Program-made: the position numbers and the translations under genes
Part shown: positions 34,403-44,332 of the stretch, in pieces
How positions within the stretch are numbered: position 1 is the stretch's first letter
Layout: every line of letters begins with the position of its first letter
The notes under the pieces: model-generated
Database searches by the model: none
What the model saw: only the letters and a program-made list of their open reading frames with translations
Told to the model about the DNA's origin: nothing
Assembly (NCBI RefSeq): GCF_001591445.1
Contig: NZ_BCUX01000008.1
Coordinates: 179,035-243,034, forward strand
Direction: 5' to 3'
Source of the DNA: Neobacillus drentensis NBRC 102427
Lineage (GTDB): Bacteria > Bacillota > Bacilli > Bacillales > Cytobacillaceae
Length of the DNA stretch: 64,000 nucleotides

Positions 34403-36766
34403 TTATTCAGTCATTTGGTGTCTAAATTTATGATTATATCTAATGGTAAAATATGCGATTGTTCCTAAAGAGAATGCAATCAAATAACCTAATAAAATCA
34501 TGAAATTTTGCCACATGAAACTGAAGTCCCCACTTGATATCACTGCTTTAAAGCCTTGTACAGAATATGTCATTGGCAGAATAGCATTAAAGTGCTGTAG
34601 GAAGTTCGGGATTAATTCAAGTGGGAAGGTTCCCGCACTAGTGGTCAATTGTAAAATTAAGATAATAATCGCAATAAAGCGTCCTGCATCAGCGAATACC
34701 GATACAAGGAGCTGAACTAAGGCAATAAACACTAAGCTCGTCATTATCGAAAAAAGAATAAATTTTGGGACGCTTTGTACATCGAGACCTAACCCACCAA
34801 GAAGAATCACATCTGCCAGTAACGCTTGAAATACTCCAATCCCAGCCATGATAGAAAACTTACTAGAAAACCAGTTAAATCCATTGGCGGGAGCAACCGC
34901 AGTATCACGAAGTGGGAAGACAATGGATAGAAGCAGTGCACCAACAAACAAACCTAACGAAAGAAAGTATGGTGCAAAACCGGTTCCATAGTTTGGGACA
35001 TGATTAATTTTTTCATTATCCAGCTTTACTGGGTCGGCCATCATATTATAGGTCTTTTCATCGGAGTGGACTTTGGCAACTTCTTTGCTTCCATCTGATA
35101 ACTTATAAGCTAATTCTTTAGCCCCATTAGAAAGTTTGGATGTACCTTCTTTTAACTGATCAGAACCTTTAGCCAATTGACCGGCGCCGGATGTTAGAGC
35201 AGAAGCACCGCCTGTTAATTGATTCATCCCATCTGTAAGGTCAGAGGCACCCGCTTTCAACACACCGGAACCTGTGGCTAATTGGCCAGTTCCAGTTGTA
35301 ATTTTATCAGCACCAGCTGCCAGCTGACTCATCCCGGCAGAAAGATTATTAGTGCCATCAGCTAATTTTGATGAACCAACATATAAATCATGAATCCCTT
35401 TTTGTAGTTCTTGCTGACCGCCATTAATTTTACCAATGCCAGTGATCAATTGATCAAAATAAGGGGTTGTTTGTGCTTTAATTTTATCTTCCAATCCCTT
35501 TGATGATCCTGCTAATTTTCCATCTACCCCTGTTTTGAATTGGTCAAAGCCTGTATCCATTTGAGGCTTTAGTTCAGATAAAATTTGCTTCTCTAACTGT
35601 TCTTTCGTTGGTGCACTTTTTTGCTCATTAGCCATTATTCCTTGCACGAGTGCAGGGTCTACCTTATTTTCAATTAAGGTTTGGGCTAATTTCTGCATTT
35701 TCCCCGTTTGTTGAGTAATCGTTTGATCAGCTATTTGGGATGCTAATGTGGTCATTAACTGTGATTGAAATTGATCGATACCCGCATTGAGCTCTCCAAC
35801 ACTTCCTGTCAATTCTTTTTCAATCCCGGCAGCAATCCCGGCGGGAAGGTCCCGTTTTAATTGTTCGGCACCTGCTGATGCTTCTTTCGTTCCTGCAATA
35901 AGCAACGGTAGATTGGCATCCGCTTTTGCTAGCCCTTTTTTCAGTTCCGTGGAACCTGTTGCTACTCGTTTAGAACCTGTAGCTGCTTCTTTCACACCAC
36001 TGTCGAATTCAATTGACTTATCTGCTAAAGTTGCAAGTCCGTTATATAGTTCCTTCGAACCAACCGCAAGCTTGTTAGAACCTGCATCCGCTGATTTCAT
36101 TCCATCGTTAAACTCAATTGATTTCTCAGCAAGTGTTGCAAGTCCTTTATTTAATTGCTTAGACCCTAAATCAAGGTTAGCTGAACCCGCACTTAATTGA
36201 CCTGCACCATCACTTGCCTTTACAACACCATCGGCTAGCTCACTGATTTTATCAAATATAGTTTCAGCATACGTTTCCGTAACTTTTTCAGCCACCGCTG
36301 TTTTAATTTTTTCTATAGCTGTGCCGCCAATTTGAGCGGACAGGAAGTTATACCCTTCGTTAGGGGTATAGATTAATTCCAGCTTTTCCGGTTGCTCATC
36401 CAATAATGTGGTTGCGTTTTTAGAAAAGTTTTTCGGTATTTCAATGACCATATAATACTTTTGATCTTTTAAGTTTTCATAGCCCTCTTCTTTATCTACA
36501 AATTCAAAACCAAATTGCTTATTTTTCTTAAGCTTTGAAACTAAATCATCGCCAAGCTTCAGGTGATTCCCATCCAGTGTTGCCCCTGCATCTTCATTCA
36601 CAATGGCAACGGGAAGATCATCCAGTTTGTCGTAGGGGTCCCAGAATGCCCACAAAAACATTCCCGCATATAATACTGGAACAAACATGACAGCAATAAT
36701 CGGGATTAACAATTTTTTATTTCTTAGAATAGCAAGGAGCTCTTCCTTAAACAGTATGTTTTTCAC
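34403..36766 (-). CDS. yhgE: YhgE/Pip family membrane protein
   Basis: A 787-residue protein with one N-terminal membrane segment (about 20-42), a large extracellular region and about five C-terminal helices (about 590-775) of ABC-2 permease type. The outer region contains many short repeats of the form G-x-x-x-L-x-x-G (GAGQL, GSDQL, GTSKL and similar) in two blocks, near 190-290 and 440-560, predicted as long helical rods. Homologues include the lactococcal phage infection protein Pip and EsaA-like factors of type VII secretion. Export function is likely but substrate unknown. Two TGAC-N15-GTCA sites lie upstream. Confidence 0.9.
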   Translation of the reverse strand: MKNILFKEELLAILRNKKLLIPIIAVMFVPVLYAGMFLWAFWDPYDKLDDLPVAIVNEDAGATLDGNHLKLGDDLVSKLKKNKQFGFEFVDKEEGYENLKDQKYYMVIEIPKNFSKNATTLLDEQPEKLELIYTPNEGYNFLSAQIGGTAIEKIKTAVAEKVTETYAETIFDKISELADGVVKASDGAGQLSAGSANLDLGSKQLNKGLATLAEKSIEFNDGMKSADAGSNKLAVGSKELYNGLATLADKSIEFDSGVKEAATGSKRVATGSTELKKGLAKADANLPLLIAGTKEASAGAEQLKRDLPAGIAAGIEKELTGSVGELNAGIDQFQSQLMTTLASQIADQTITQQTGKMQKLAQTLIENKVDPALVQGIMANEQKSAPTKEQLEKQILSELKPQMDTGFDQFKTGVDGKLAGSSKGLEDKIKAQTTPYFDQLITGIGKINGGQQELQKGIHDLYVGSSKLADGTNNLSAGMSQLAAGADKITTGTGQLATGSGVLKAGASDLTDGMNQLTGGASALTSGAGQLAKGSDQLKEGTSKLSNGAKELAYKLSDGSKEVAKVHSDEKTYNMMADPVKLDNEKINHVPNYGTGFAPYFLSLGLFVGALLLSIVFPLRDTAVAPANGFNWFSSKFSIMAGIGVFQALLADVILLGGLGLDVQSVPKFILFSIMTSLVFIALVQLLVSVFADAGRFIAIIILILQLTTSAGTFPLELIPNFLQHFNAILPMTYSVQGFKAVISSGDFSFMWQNFMILLGYLIAFSLGTIAYFTIRYNHKFRHQMTE

Positions 36767-36790
36767 TTATGATACCTCCTTTTATAATTA

Positions 36791-36813
36791 TGACCATTTT
36801 GTTCATTTAGTCA
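36791..36813. promoter_or_regulatory. candidate TetR-type operator 1 of yhgE
   Basis: TGAC and GTCA are separated by 15 bases. A second site with identical geometry is 93 bases further upstream. In B. subtilis yhgE is preceded by the TetR-type gene yhgD, which is absent from this position here. Confidence 0.35.
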
Positions 36814-36883
36814 TTATCTTTCAAAAAATATGGAATATCTCATTGATACTCCAATAATGTCTACTAATCAAAATCAATAAAAA

Positions 36884-36906
36884 TGACTGATTGAGTAATT
36901 TGGTCA
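36884..36906. promoter_or_regulatory. candidate TetR-type operator 2 of yhgE
   Basis: Second TGAC-N15-GTCA site with the same 23-base length, 118 bases before the yhgE start. It also contains ACTGATT and AATTTGGT as weak inner symmetry. Confidence 0.35.
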
Positions 36907-36951
36907 GTTAATACTTTTAGAGTATACATCGATTCATACCTGTTTGCAAGC

Positions 36952-36982
36952 AGAAAAAAGAAGCTGTTATCCATGAACAGCT
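36952..36982 (-). terminator. terminator of hemY overlapping its stop codon
   Basis: AGCTGTT (36962-36968) and AACAGCT (36976-36982) pair; a T-rich run follows on the minus strand. The hemY stop codon (36967-36969) lies within the hairpin. Confidence 0.8.
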
Positions 36983-38421
36983 CCTGTTGAGGTATCTTTT
37001 CTTTTTAAATAATCAAGGACGTTTTTAACTGCTTCCTCACCCTGGTCAATGCAATCTGGAAGTCCAACACCGCCATAGGAAGACCCTGCTAAAAATATAC
37101 CTGGTAATTCCGTTTTCAATTGCTTATCAATGTCTGTTAACCGTTGCTTATGTCCCACAGTATATTGTGGCATGGAATTTTTCCATCGTGAAATAATTGC
37201 AAAATCCGGATTCATTGTGATATCCATGGTTTTCTTCAAATCATCTAAGACAATTTTTATAATTCTATCATCTGAAAGGTCGACGATTGTTTCATCTCCA
37301 GACCTCCCAACATAACAGCGGAGCAGTACTTTCCCTTCTGGAGTAGAATGAGCCCACTTTTTATGGGTCCAAGTACATGCTGTAATTGAATAGTCACTAT
37401 TTCTAGAAACAACGAAGCCTGTTCCATCAATATCATTTTTCACTGCTTCTTTAGGAAATGCTAAAGCTACTGTTGCTACTGATGTAGATGGGACCGATTT
37501 TAACGGATCAAAAAAACTATATTCTGCAAACATCGCTTGCGTTATTTTATGTGGCGTCGCCGCAATGATGCTATCAGCAACCAATGTTTCCCTATTATTG
37601 AGATAAACTTCATACTTATTCCCAACTTTAGTGATTTTGTCTACACGGTGCCCTTTTAAAATTGACCTTTTATCTATTTTTGCTTCTATAGCTTCAGCAA
37701 ATGATTGAAGTCCAGTTTTAAATGTTAAGAAGGCACCTTTAGCTTTTTCCTTATTTTCAGGTTTTTTGGGTTGTGAAGGGGCGGATTTTTTCATCCCAAT
37801 GATCAGGCTTCTGTATTTCTGTTCTACCTCATAGAATTGCGGAAAAGTGGACATGAGACTTAATTGATCAATATCCCCCGCATAAATCCCTGATAATAAT
37901 GGTTCAATTAAATTCTCGACCACTTCATCGCCTAGCCTTCTTCTGAAGAACTCTCCCAATGATTGGTCTTTTCCGCTTTCGGACCGAGGTAAAATGAAAT
38001 CTGCCGCAGCTCTTAGTTTGCCGGGAATAGAAAAAAGACCTGTGGTGAGAAAAGGTCCTACTTCGGTTGGAATTCCCATGATCGAACCACCGGGCATTGA
38101 ATGAAGTTTCTCGTTAACTAACACGAATGATTTTCCCGTGGAATTATGGACTAATTGATCCTCCATCCCCACTTCCCTAGCTAACCTAGTAATACTTGTC
38201 TTTCGGGCTAAAAATGAATCCGGCCCTCTCTCAATTGTATAACCATCCCTGATAACAGTTTGCATCTTGCCTCCGAGACGGTGTGAAGCTTCGATTAGTT
38301 GGATCTCAATGGGGAGATTATATTCCTGAATTGCTTTTTGAAGATAAAAAGCTGATGTGAGCCCAGCAATTCCTCCCCCAATGATGATAATCTTCTGTTT
38401 TTCTTCTGCCAAGGTACTCAC
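36967..38421 (-). CDS. hemY: coproporphyrinogen III oxidase (HemY/CgoX)
   Basis: A 484-residue FAD enzyme. The dinucleotide motif IIIIGGGIAGLTSAFYLQ is near 11-28 and ERGPDSF near 64-70. The end has SSYGGVGLPDCIDQG. In Gram-positives it oxidises coproporphyrinogen III to coproporphyrin III. The start is GTG 38421 or, better spaced from AAGGTGA, TTG 38412. It follows hemH by 21 bases. Confidence 0.92.
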   Translation of the reverse strand: MSTLAEEKQKIIIIGGGIAGLTSAFYLQKAIQEYNLPIEIQLIEASHRLGGKMQTVIRDGYTIERGPDSFLARKTSITRLAREVGMEDQLVHNSTGKSFVLVNEKLHSMPGGSIMGIPTEVGPFLTTGLFSIPGKLRAAADFILPRSESGKDQSLGEFFRRRLGDEVVENLIEPLLSGIYAGDIDQLSLMSTFPQFYEVEQKYRSLIIGMKKSAPSQPKKPENKEKAKGAFLTFKTGLQSFAEAIEAKIDKRSILKGHRVDKITKVGNKYEVYLNNRETLVADSIIAATPHKITQAMFAEYSFFDPLKSVPSTSVATVALAFPKEAVKNDIDGTGFVVSRNSDYSITACTWTHKKWAHSTPEGKVLLRCYVGRSGDETIVDLSDDRIIKIVLDDLKKTMDITMNPDFAIISRWKNSMPQYTVGHKQRLTDIDKQLKTELPGIFLAGSSYGGVGLPDCIDQGEEAVKNVLDYLKRKDTSTGAVHG

Positions 38422-38442
38422 CTTCTTCCACTAATCTGAATC

Positions 38443-39378
38443 TTACTCAGTAGCCATATTAAGAACGACGGTCGCCAATGCATCAATAAATTCATCCTTT
38501 GCATTTGGCATTTCCGGGCGGTAGTAACTTGCACCTACTTCTTCCGTCACTTTTCTACATTCATAATCATTATCATAAAGCACTTCAAGGTGTTCACATA
38601 CAAACCCTACAGGTGCATAAACAAATGCTTTATAATGATGCTCATTATATAAATCCCGAGTTAAATCCTGAACATCCGGGCCAAGCCATGGTTCTGGAGT
38701 TTGTCCGGCACTTTGCCAGCCGACCACATAATTTTGTATTCCCGCCTGTTCAGCAATTAAGTCCGCTGTTTCTTGCAATTGGTTCGGATATGGGTCGCCA
38801 AACTGGAGAATTTTCTCAGGCAGACTATGTGCGGAAACAATTAGAACGGCCTCGTCCCTTTCCTCTTGCGGCATCCCTAAAAAGACCTTTTTTACTTTAT
38901 CAACCCAATATCCAATAAACTTTGGTTCTTGATACCAGCTATCAATTGTTCTGATTTTTAACTTTCCACCCAATTTTTCTGCTTCTTCTATGGCTCTTCC
39001 ATTGTAGGACTTTATGCTGAAAGTTGAAAAATGCGGAGCAAGAACGATACTGATAGCTTCTTCGATGCCGTCAGCATCCATTTGTTTCACTGCATCTTCA
39101 ATAAAAGGAGTGATGTGTTTTAAACCAAGATACATTTTAAATTCTATATCTTGTTGAATATTATTTAGATGTTTTTCGAGTTTTTCTGCTTGCTCAAGAG
39201 TAATCTTAGCTAACGGAGAAATACCACCAATCGCTTCATACCTGCCACGAAGTTCTTCGATCATTTCTGGTGTTGGCTTTCGGCCGTGTCGAATATGGGT
39301 ATAATATCCTTCTAAATCATCTAAAGTATATGGAGTCCCGTAAGCCATTACTAACAGGCCCATTTTCTTTTTTGTCAT
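38443..39378 (-). CDS. hemH: coproporphyrin/protoporphyrin ferrochelatase HemH (CpfC)
   Basis: A 311-residue ferrochelatase. The catalytic His lies in [10 protein letters not shown] near 182-191, and the acidic partner in [11 protein letters not shown] near 262-272. B. subtilis HemH is a 310-residue soluble enzyme that inserts iron into coproporphyrin III. GAGGTG precedes the ATG. Order hemE-hemH-hemY is kept. Confidence 0.94.
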   Translation of the reverse strand: MTKKKMGLLVMAYGTPYTLDDLEGYYTHIRHGRKPTPEMIEELRGRYEAIGGISPLAKITLEQAEKLEKHLNNIQQDIEFKMYLGLKHITPFIEDAVKQMDADGIEEAISIVLAPHFSTFSIKSYNGRAIEEAEKLGGKLKIRTIDSWYQEPKFIGYWVDKVKKVFLGMPQEERDEAVLIVSAHSLPEKILQFGDPYPNQLQETADLIAEQAGIQNYVVGWQSAGQTPEPWLGPDVQDLTRDLYNEHHYKAFVYAPVGFVCEHLEVLYDNDYECRKVTEEVGASYYRPEMPNAKDEFIDALATVVLNMATE

Positions 39379-39545
39379 GTTCGCACCTCATTTTCAAATC
39401 TATTCGCTTTTTCCCATTTTAAAAAAATCGTTTGGGTCCGGGCCATTAAAAGCTGTATTGCCCTCAATGACCCATTATAAAGCAGCCGATATTATTGTGC
39501 CAAAAAATTGGACTGCTTACCAATTTTAAAACTTAAGATGGGAAA

Positions 39546-40592
39546 TTAACGACTTAATTTTGATGCTGAATACTCATGGACAAATGAAGCTAATTTTTTC
39601 AACGTTTCAGGGTTAACTGAAGGGAATACACCGTGCCCTAAATTAAAGATGTAGCCATCCTTTTCCATTCCTTGGTCTAAAATAGCTTTCGCTCTTTCCT
39701 CAATGACTTCCCATGGTGCTAACAAAATAGCCGGGTCAAGATTCCCCTGTATAGCTTTGTTAACGCCCATTTCTCTTGCCTGGTTAATTGGCAGACGCCA
39801 ATCCAACCCTACAACATCAAGTGGCAGCTCATTCCATTCTAAAGCAAGATGGCTAGCACCAACGCCGAACATAATTAATGGAACATTTTCCTCTTTTAAT
39901 GAAACAAAAATACGGTTCATAATTGGCTTAATAAAATAACGATAATCCTCTACATTTAAAGCTCCCACCCATGAATCAAAAATCTGAATAGCCTTTGCAC
40001 CAGCTTTAATTTGCGACTTCACATATGTAATGATCATGTCACCGAGCTTATCCATAAGCGCAAACCACGCCTTCGGCTCGGTGTACATAAACGCTTTTGT
40101 CTTATTATAATTTTTGGAAGGACCGCCTTCAATCATATAGCTGGCAAGGGTAAATGGAGCACCAGAAAAACCGATTAATGGTACGGATAACTGCTCTTGT
40201 GTTAATAATTTAATAGTGTCCAATACATAAGGGACATCCTCTTCAGGATTAATTTCACCTAATTTTTCAACATCTGCTAAAGAACGAATTGGATTGTCAA
40301 TAACAGGTCCAATCCCTCCCTTTATTTCTACCTCCATCCCAATTGCTGGGAGCGGCGTCATAATATCTTTATACAAAATCGCAGCATCGACGTTATATTG
40401 TTCAACAGGCAAGCGCGTTACATAAGCACAAAGCTCAGGCTGATGTGTAATTTCAAATAAGGAATACTTTTCTTTAATCGCTCTGTATTCTGGCTGCGAA
40501 CGGCCAGCTTGACGCATGTACCATAAAGGTACATGATCGGTCTTTTCGCCTCGGGCTGCTTTTAATAATGTTTCATTAATTGGTCTTGTCAT
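39546..40592 (-). CDS. hemE: uroporphyrinogen III decarboxylase HemE
   Basis: A 348-residue enzyme with the signature [16 protein letters not shown] near 23-38, the [17 protein letters not shown] loop and [14 protein letters not shown] near the C-terminus. It removes four carboxyl groups from uroporphyrinogen III. AGGTGG precedes the ATG. First gene of the hemEHY group; a 167-base gap to hemH shows no clear terminator. Upstream, 40593-40894 contains only promoters and a hairpin. Confidence 0.95.
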   Translation of the reverse strand: MTRPINETLLKAARGEKTDHVPLWYMRQAGRSQPEYRAIKEKYSLFEITHQPELCAYVTRLPVEQYNVDAAILYKDIMTPLPAIGMEVEIKGGIGPVIDNPIRSLADVEKLGEINPEEDVPYVLDTIKLLTQEQLSVPLIGFSGAPFTLASYMIEGGPSKNYNKTKAFMYTEPKAWFALMDKLGDMIITYVKSQIKAGAKAIQIFDSWVGALNVEDYRYFIKPIMNRIFVSLKEENVPLIMFGVGASHLALEWNELPLDVVGLDWRLPINQAREMGVNKAIQGNLDPAILLAPWEVIEERAKAILDQGMEKDGYIFNLGHGVFPSVNPETLKKLASFVHEYSASKLSR

Positions 40593-40842
40593 TAGTATTG
40601 TCCACCTTTCAAAAACATGTCTGTTGTCAATTTTAATATATATAGCATGAATTTAAAACTTACTCATTCTTATTAGACTGTATTTACTATATCTATTTAT
40701 CCTATTTGTGTATAGCTAACGATATTAACTGTCAAAAAAAAGTCGTTTTTACGTTTTTAAATTTGTTAAATCTTCAGGCATTTCCCCAATAATTTTTTCA
40801 CTAATTCTACTCACCACTTGATGCAATTTTCATATTCTGTAT

Positions 40843-40877
40843 TACATCCAACAGGGCTATAGCCCTCCCTGGATGTA
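40843..40877 (+). promoter_or_regulatory. interrupted hairpin just upstream of the yhfA ribosome-binding site
   Basis: TACATCC (40843-40849) pairs with GGATGTA (40871-40877), and inside it AGGGC pairs with GCCCT around TATA. No T run follows; the AAGGAGG of yhfA starts six bases later. It may be an operator or an RNA stem controlling the permease. Confidence 0.4.
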
Positions 40878-40894
40878 AGAAAGGAGGGAAATAC

Positions 40895-42292
40895 ATGATT
40901 GTCGAGCTTACTGCTCTTCATTGGATCTATGTGACCTTTATTGTTCTTATCATTGGATTTATGGTAATGAGGAGGGACACATCCATTGTATGTATCGTCG
41001 GGATATTCCTAATTGCTATCACAGCAACTGGGTCGTTAAGCCATTCAATAAGCAGTATTTTCAACAGTTTCAGTTATGCGATTACTGAATTATTATCTAC
41101 TATTCTTGTTATTTCAATAATTGTTGCCATGAGCAATACTTTAACGGTAACTGGAATTAATGATGTGATGATTTCACCATTTCGAAAACTAATCCGCAAC
41201 CCCACGCTCGCCTATTGGACAATAGGAATTCTTATGATGATTATTTCCTGGTTCTTTTGGCCATCCCCTGCTGTTGCACTTTTAGGTGCCGTCCTTCTTC
41301 CAGTTGCGATTCGCGCTGGACTGCCAGCTCTAGGCGTTGCCATGGCAATGAACCTGTTTGGTCATGGTATCGCTTTATCGGGTGACTTTGTCATTCAAGC
41401 TGCTCCAAAACTAACCTCAGATGCAGCAGGTATTCCCATTCAAGACGTGATTAATGCCAGTATTCCATTAGTGTTTATTATGGGTCTTGTTACAACTGTA
41501 ACCGCATTCTACTTCTTAAAAAGGGATATGAAGCGGGGAATTCTAACAACGACAACTTCCGAAAGCGCGGATTCGCCTGCTAGTGGCACTGACCAGCCTG
41601 CGCTTCTATCACTTACCCAAAAACGCCTTTTTGCCCTTTTAGTACCTTTATTATTTGCTGCAGACGTTGCAGCTATGTCTATTCTTGATTTAGCAGGCGG
41701 CGATGCCACAGCATTAATTGGCGGCACTTCGATTCTTATACTTTTATTAATTGCCTTAACAAGCCACAAAAGTAAAGGCTTAGAAAAAACAACACAATAT
41801 CTAATTGAAGGATTCCAATTTGGTTTTAAAGTTTTTGGTCCGGTAATCCCGATTGCTGCTTTCTTTTATTTGGGTGATGCCGGATTTGGGAAAATCATTG
41901 GTGACTTTTTACCGAAGGCTTCTCAAGGAATTGTCAATGATTTAGGGGTTTCTCTCGCTAATATCGTCCCATTAAGTAAAGAGGTTGGGGCGATCACCCT
42001 GACTACCGTTGGGGCAATCACTGGTCTCGATGGTTCAGGCTTTTCCGGAATTTCACTTGCCGGCTCTGTTGCCAGCCTATTTGCCGTTGCCATCGGTAAA
42101 GGTGCTGCCACATTGACGGCACTCGGGCAAATTGCAGCCATATGGGTAGGGGGCGGAACCCTGGTACCATGGGCGTTAATCCCGGCTGCAGCTATCTGTA
42201 ATGTCGATCCATTTGAACTAGCAAGGCGAAACCTTCTCCCCGTGGTGATTGGACTCGTTGTGACCACAATAGCTGCAATGTTCCTTATTTAA
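40895..42292 (+). CDS. yhfA: YhfA-like membrane permease
   Basis: A 465-residue protein with about 11-12 membrane segments beginning MIVELTALHWIYVTF. Landmarks are WFFWPSPAVALLGAVLLPVAIRAG near 118-140, MNLFGHGIALSGDFVIQ near 155-170, and GLDGSGFSGISLAGS near 372. The layout is that of the anion/organic-acid type (GntP-like) transporters, but the substrate is unknown. AAGGAGGG precedes the ATG. B. subtilis yhfA also lies near hem and yhgE. Confidence 0.8.
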   Translation: MIVELTALHWIYVTFIVLIIGFMVMRRDTSIVCIVGIFLIAITATGSLSHSISSIFNSFSYAITELLSTILVISIIVAMSNTLTVTGINDVMISPFRKLIRNPTLAYWTIGILMMIISWFFWPSPAVALLGAVLLPVAIRAGLPALGVAMAMNLFGHGIALSGDFVIQAAPKLTSDAAGIPIQDVINASIPLVFIMGLVTTVTAFYFLKRDMKRGILTTTTSESADSPASGTDQPALLSLTQKRLFALLVPLLFAADVAAMSILDLAGGDATALIGGTSILILLLIALTSHKSKGLEKTTQYLIEGFQFGFKVFGPVIPIAAFFYLGDAGFGKIIGDFLPKASQGIVNDLGVSLANIVPLSKEVGAITLTTVGAITGLDGSGFSGISLAGSVASLFAVAIGKGAATLTALGQIAAIWVGGGTLVPWALIPAAAICNVDPFELARRNLLPVVIGLVVTTIAAMFLI

Positions 42293-42297
42293 CCGAA

Positions 42298-42335
42298 ACA
42301 AAGAGGCTGATCTTGTGACCAGCCTCTTTGTTTAT
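42298..42335. terminator. bidirectional terminator between yhfA and the PAP2 gene
   Basis: ACAAAGAGGCTG / CAGCCTCTTTGT perfect 12-bp stem; overlaps the stop of the convergent gene. Confidence 0.9.
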
Positions 42336-42967
42336 TTTTCCCTCTTTTTAAAATAGTTATATAATAGAATCCAAATAACTACCCATAAATAACCTAACGC
42401 ATAGCCCCCAAGGACATCTGATGGATAATGAACCTGTAAAACAATTCGGCTTGCACCTATTAATAAGAGTAAGAAAGCTGTGATAACAGCGATTGTGCTC
42501 TTTGCTGCCTTTGATTTTGCTTCCTCCATTAGAAGATACGCAATCATCAAATAAACAATCATCCCCACCATCGCATGTCCACTCGGAAAGCTGTAGCTTT
42601 TAACATCGACAAGATGTTCAAGGTCTGGCCTAGGGCGCACAAAAAAATTCTTTAAAAGCTTACTAACTTCATTTCCTATTGCTACTGATAAGGCAAGAGT
42701 ACCCGCACCAACGTAGTTCCTCTGTTTAAGTAATAACCACGCTAAGGCTAGTAAGGCAACAACCCCAATCCCCTTTTTATCACCCATTTCTGTTACTTGA
42801 ATAAAAAATGGAATAACTGACTTAGGAACATGTGCAAATAGCCCTGCCACCTTGTCATCGATCCAAAAATCGCTGCTCATTGCAACCTTAATGGATGTAA
42901 ACAATGCGCAAAAAAGTGCAAAAATAATAAATAGATAAGAAAAATTCCTGTAGTTCTTTCGTTCCAT
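42332..42967 (-). CDS. PAP2-family membrane phosphatase
   Basis: A 211-residue protein with about five membrane helices and the three PAP2 motifs: KNFFVRPRP near 109-117, YSFPSGHAM near 128-136 and SRIVLQVHYPSD near 173-184. It is likely an undecaprenyl-pyrophosphate or phosphatidate-type phosphatase acting at the outer membrane face. The ribosome-binding site (GGAAAGGG) is 8 bases upstream. No operon partner. Confidence 0.9.
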   Translation of the reverse strand: MERKNYRNFSYLFIIFALFCALFTSIKVAMSSDFWIDDKVAGLFAHVPKSVIPFFIQVTEMGDKKGIGVVALLALAWLLLKQRNYVGAGTLALSVAIGNEVSKLLKNFFVRPRPDLEHLVDVKSYSFPSGHAMVGMIVYLMIAYLLMEEAKSKAAKSTIAVITAFLLLLIGASRIVLQVHYPSDVLGGYALGYLWVVIWILLYNYFKKREK

Positions 42968-43114
42968 CCCCCAAACCCTTTCCTGCTCACATCTAAATGA
43001 AATTCTAGTAAAAAGTATAAAGAAAATGACTCTTAAAATCTACTTTAGAGGATATAAATGTTAAAATAGTTTGAAAATAGATACTTTATCACCGATATGT
43101 TTGGAGGAATAGAT

Positions 43115-44293
43115 TTGATAAACAAGTTGTTTGCAGCCTTAGAAGGGGCTTATGAAGAGATGGTTGATATCCGCCGCTTTATGCACCAACATCCGGAATT
43201 ATCCTTTCAGGAATATAATACCGCCAAATTCATTCAGGCTTTTTATGAGAAGCTCCAAATTGAAGTAAAAGGGAATGTTGGCGGGAATGGTGTGGTTGCA
43301 AAGGTTTACGGAAAAAAACCAGGTAAAACAGTAGCACTACGGGCTGACTTTGATGCACTGCCCATCCAAGATGAAAAGGACGTGCCGTACAAATCTTTAG
43401 TGCCCGGGGTGATGCATGCCTGTGGACATGATGGCCATACTGCCACTCTCCTCGTCCTTGCTAAAACTTTGAATGAACTAAAAGAGGAATTAGAAGGCAC
43501 CTATGTATTTATCCATCAACATGCGGAAGAGTATGCACCAGGTGGCGCCATTTCCATGATTGAGGATGGCTGTTTGGAAAATGTTGATGTTATTTTCGGT
43601 ACTCATTTATGGGCAAGCGAACCGACGGGGACGATTCAATATCGAACCGGTCCAATAATGGCGGCGGCTGACCGTTTTGAAATTGATATTCAAGGCAAGG
43701 GCGGCCATGGGGCCCAGCCGCATAAAACGCTAGACGCGATTGTTACTGCATCCCAGATTGTCTTAAATCTACAGCAGATTGTCAGTCGGAGAGTAAATCC
43801 CGTTGATGCGGCGGTGGTCACCATCGGTTCTTTCACTGCACAAAATGCATTTAACGTTATTGCAGACAAAGCAAAACTCATTGGCACCGTTCGTACATTT
43901 AGTGAGACCGTCCAACAATTGATCGAAGTAGAGATGGAAAGAATAATTGCGGGCACATGCTCCATGTCCGGCAGTACTTATGACTTTAGATTTGTACGGG
44001 GCTATCCAGCGGTGGTCAATTCTGAGAAAGAAACTGTATTTTTGACTTCCTGTGCACAGAAAGTCGCAGAAGTGACCACCATTGAAGAAACCGAACCCCA
44101 AATGGGCGGTGAAGATTTTGCCTACTACTTACAAAACGTCCCAGGTACCTTCTTCTTCACAGGGGCAAAGCCACTTGGTAACGACACGGGATACCCCCAT
44201 CATCACCCTAGATTTGATATCGATGAAAAAGCAATGTTAATTGCAGCAAAAACATTAGGAGTGGCAGCAATTAATATTCATGGTAATCATTAA
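43115..44293 (+). CDS. yhaA: M20 family amidohydrolase YhaA
   Basis: A 392-residue metallopeptidase. TTG 43115 is chosen because GGAGGA lies 6 bases upstream; ATG 43097 precedes it. Metal ligands: HACGHDGHTAT near 97-107, HQHAEE near 134-139, and the final His in YPHHHPRFDID near the C-terminus. The lid domain (about 175-290) has GKGGHGAQPHKTLD. It probably removes N-acyl groups from amino acids. In B. subtilis yhaA follows ecsC; here they converge. Confidence 0.88.
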   Translation: MINKLFAALEGAYEEMVDIRRFMHQHPELSFQEYNTAKFIQAFYEKLQIEVKGNVGGNGVVAKVYGKKPGKTVALRADFDALPIQDEKDVPYKSLVPGVMHACGHDGHTATLLVLAKTLNELKEELEGTYVFIHQHAEEYAPGGAISMIEDGCLENVDVIFGTHLWASEPTGTIQYRTGPIMAAADRFEIDIQGKGGHGAQPHKTLDAIVTASQIVLNLQQIVSRRVNPVDAAVVTIGSFTAQNAFNVIADKAKLIGTVRTFSETVQQLIEVEMERIIAGTCSMSGSTYDFRFVRGYPAVVNSEKETVFLTSCAQKVAEVTTIEETEPQMGGEDFAYYLQNVPGTFFFTGAKPLGNDTGYPHHHPRFDIDEKAMLIAAKTLGVAAINIHGNH

Positions 44294-44294
44294 G

Positions 44295-44332
44295 AAAAAT
44301 CCCCTTGACTCAAATTGGGTCAGGGGATTTTT
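44295..44332. terminator. bidirectional terminator of yhaA and ecsC, ecsC stop codon in the loop
   Basis: AAAAATCCCCTTGAC (44295-44309) pairs with GTCAGGGGATTTTT (44319-44332) with one wobble-type mismatch. The ecsC stop (44310-44312) lies in its loop. Confidence 0.9.

Noticed and set aside
34403..36766. Prophage signal from the 'phage infection protein' relation
   Set aside because: YhgE/Pip is a host membrane protein family; no phage genes, att sites or integrase occur in the window.
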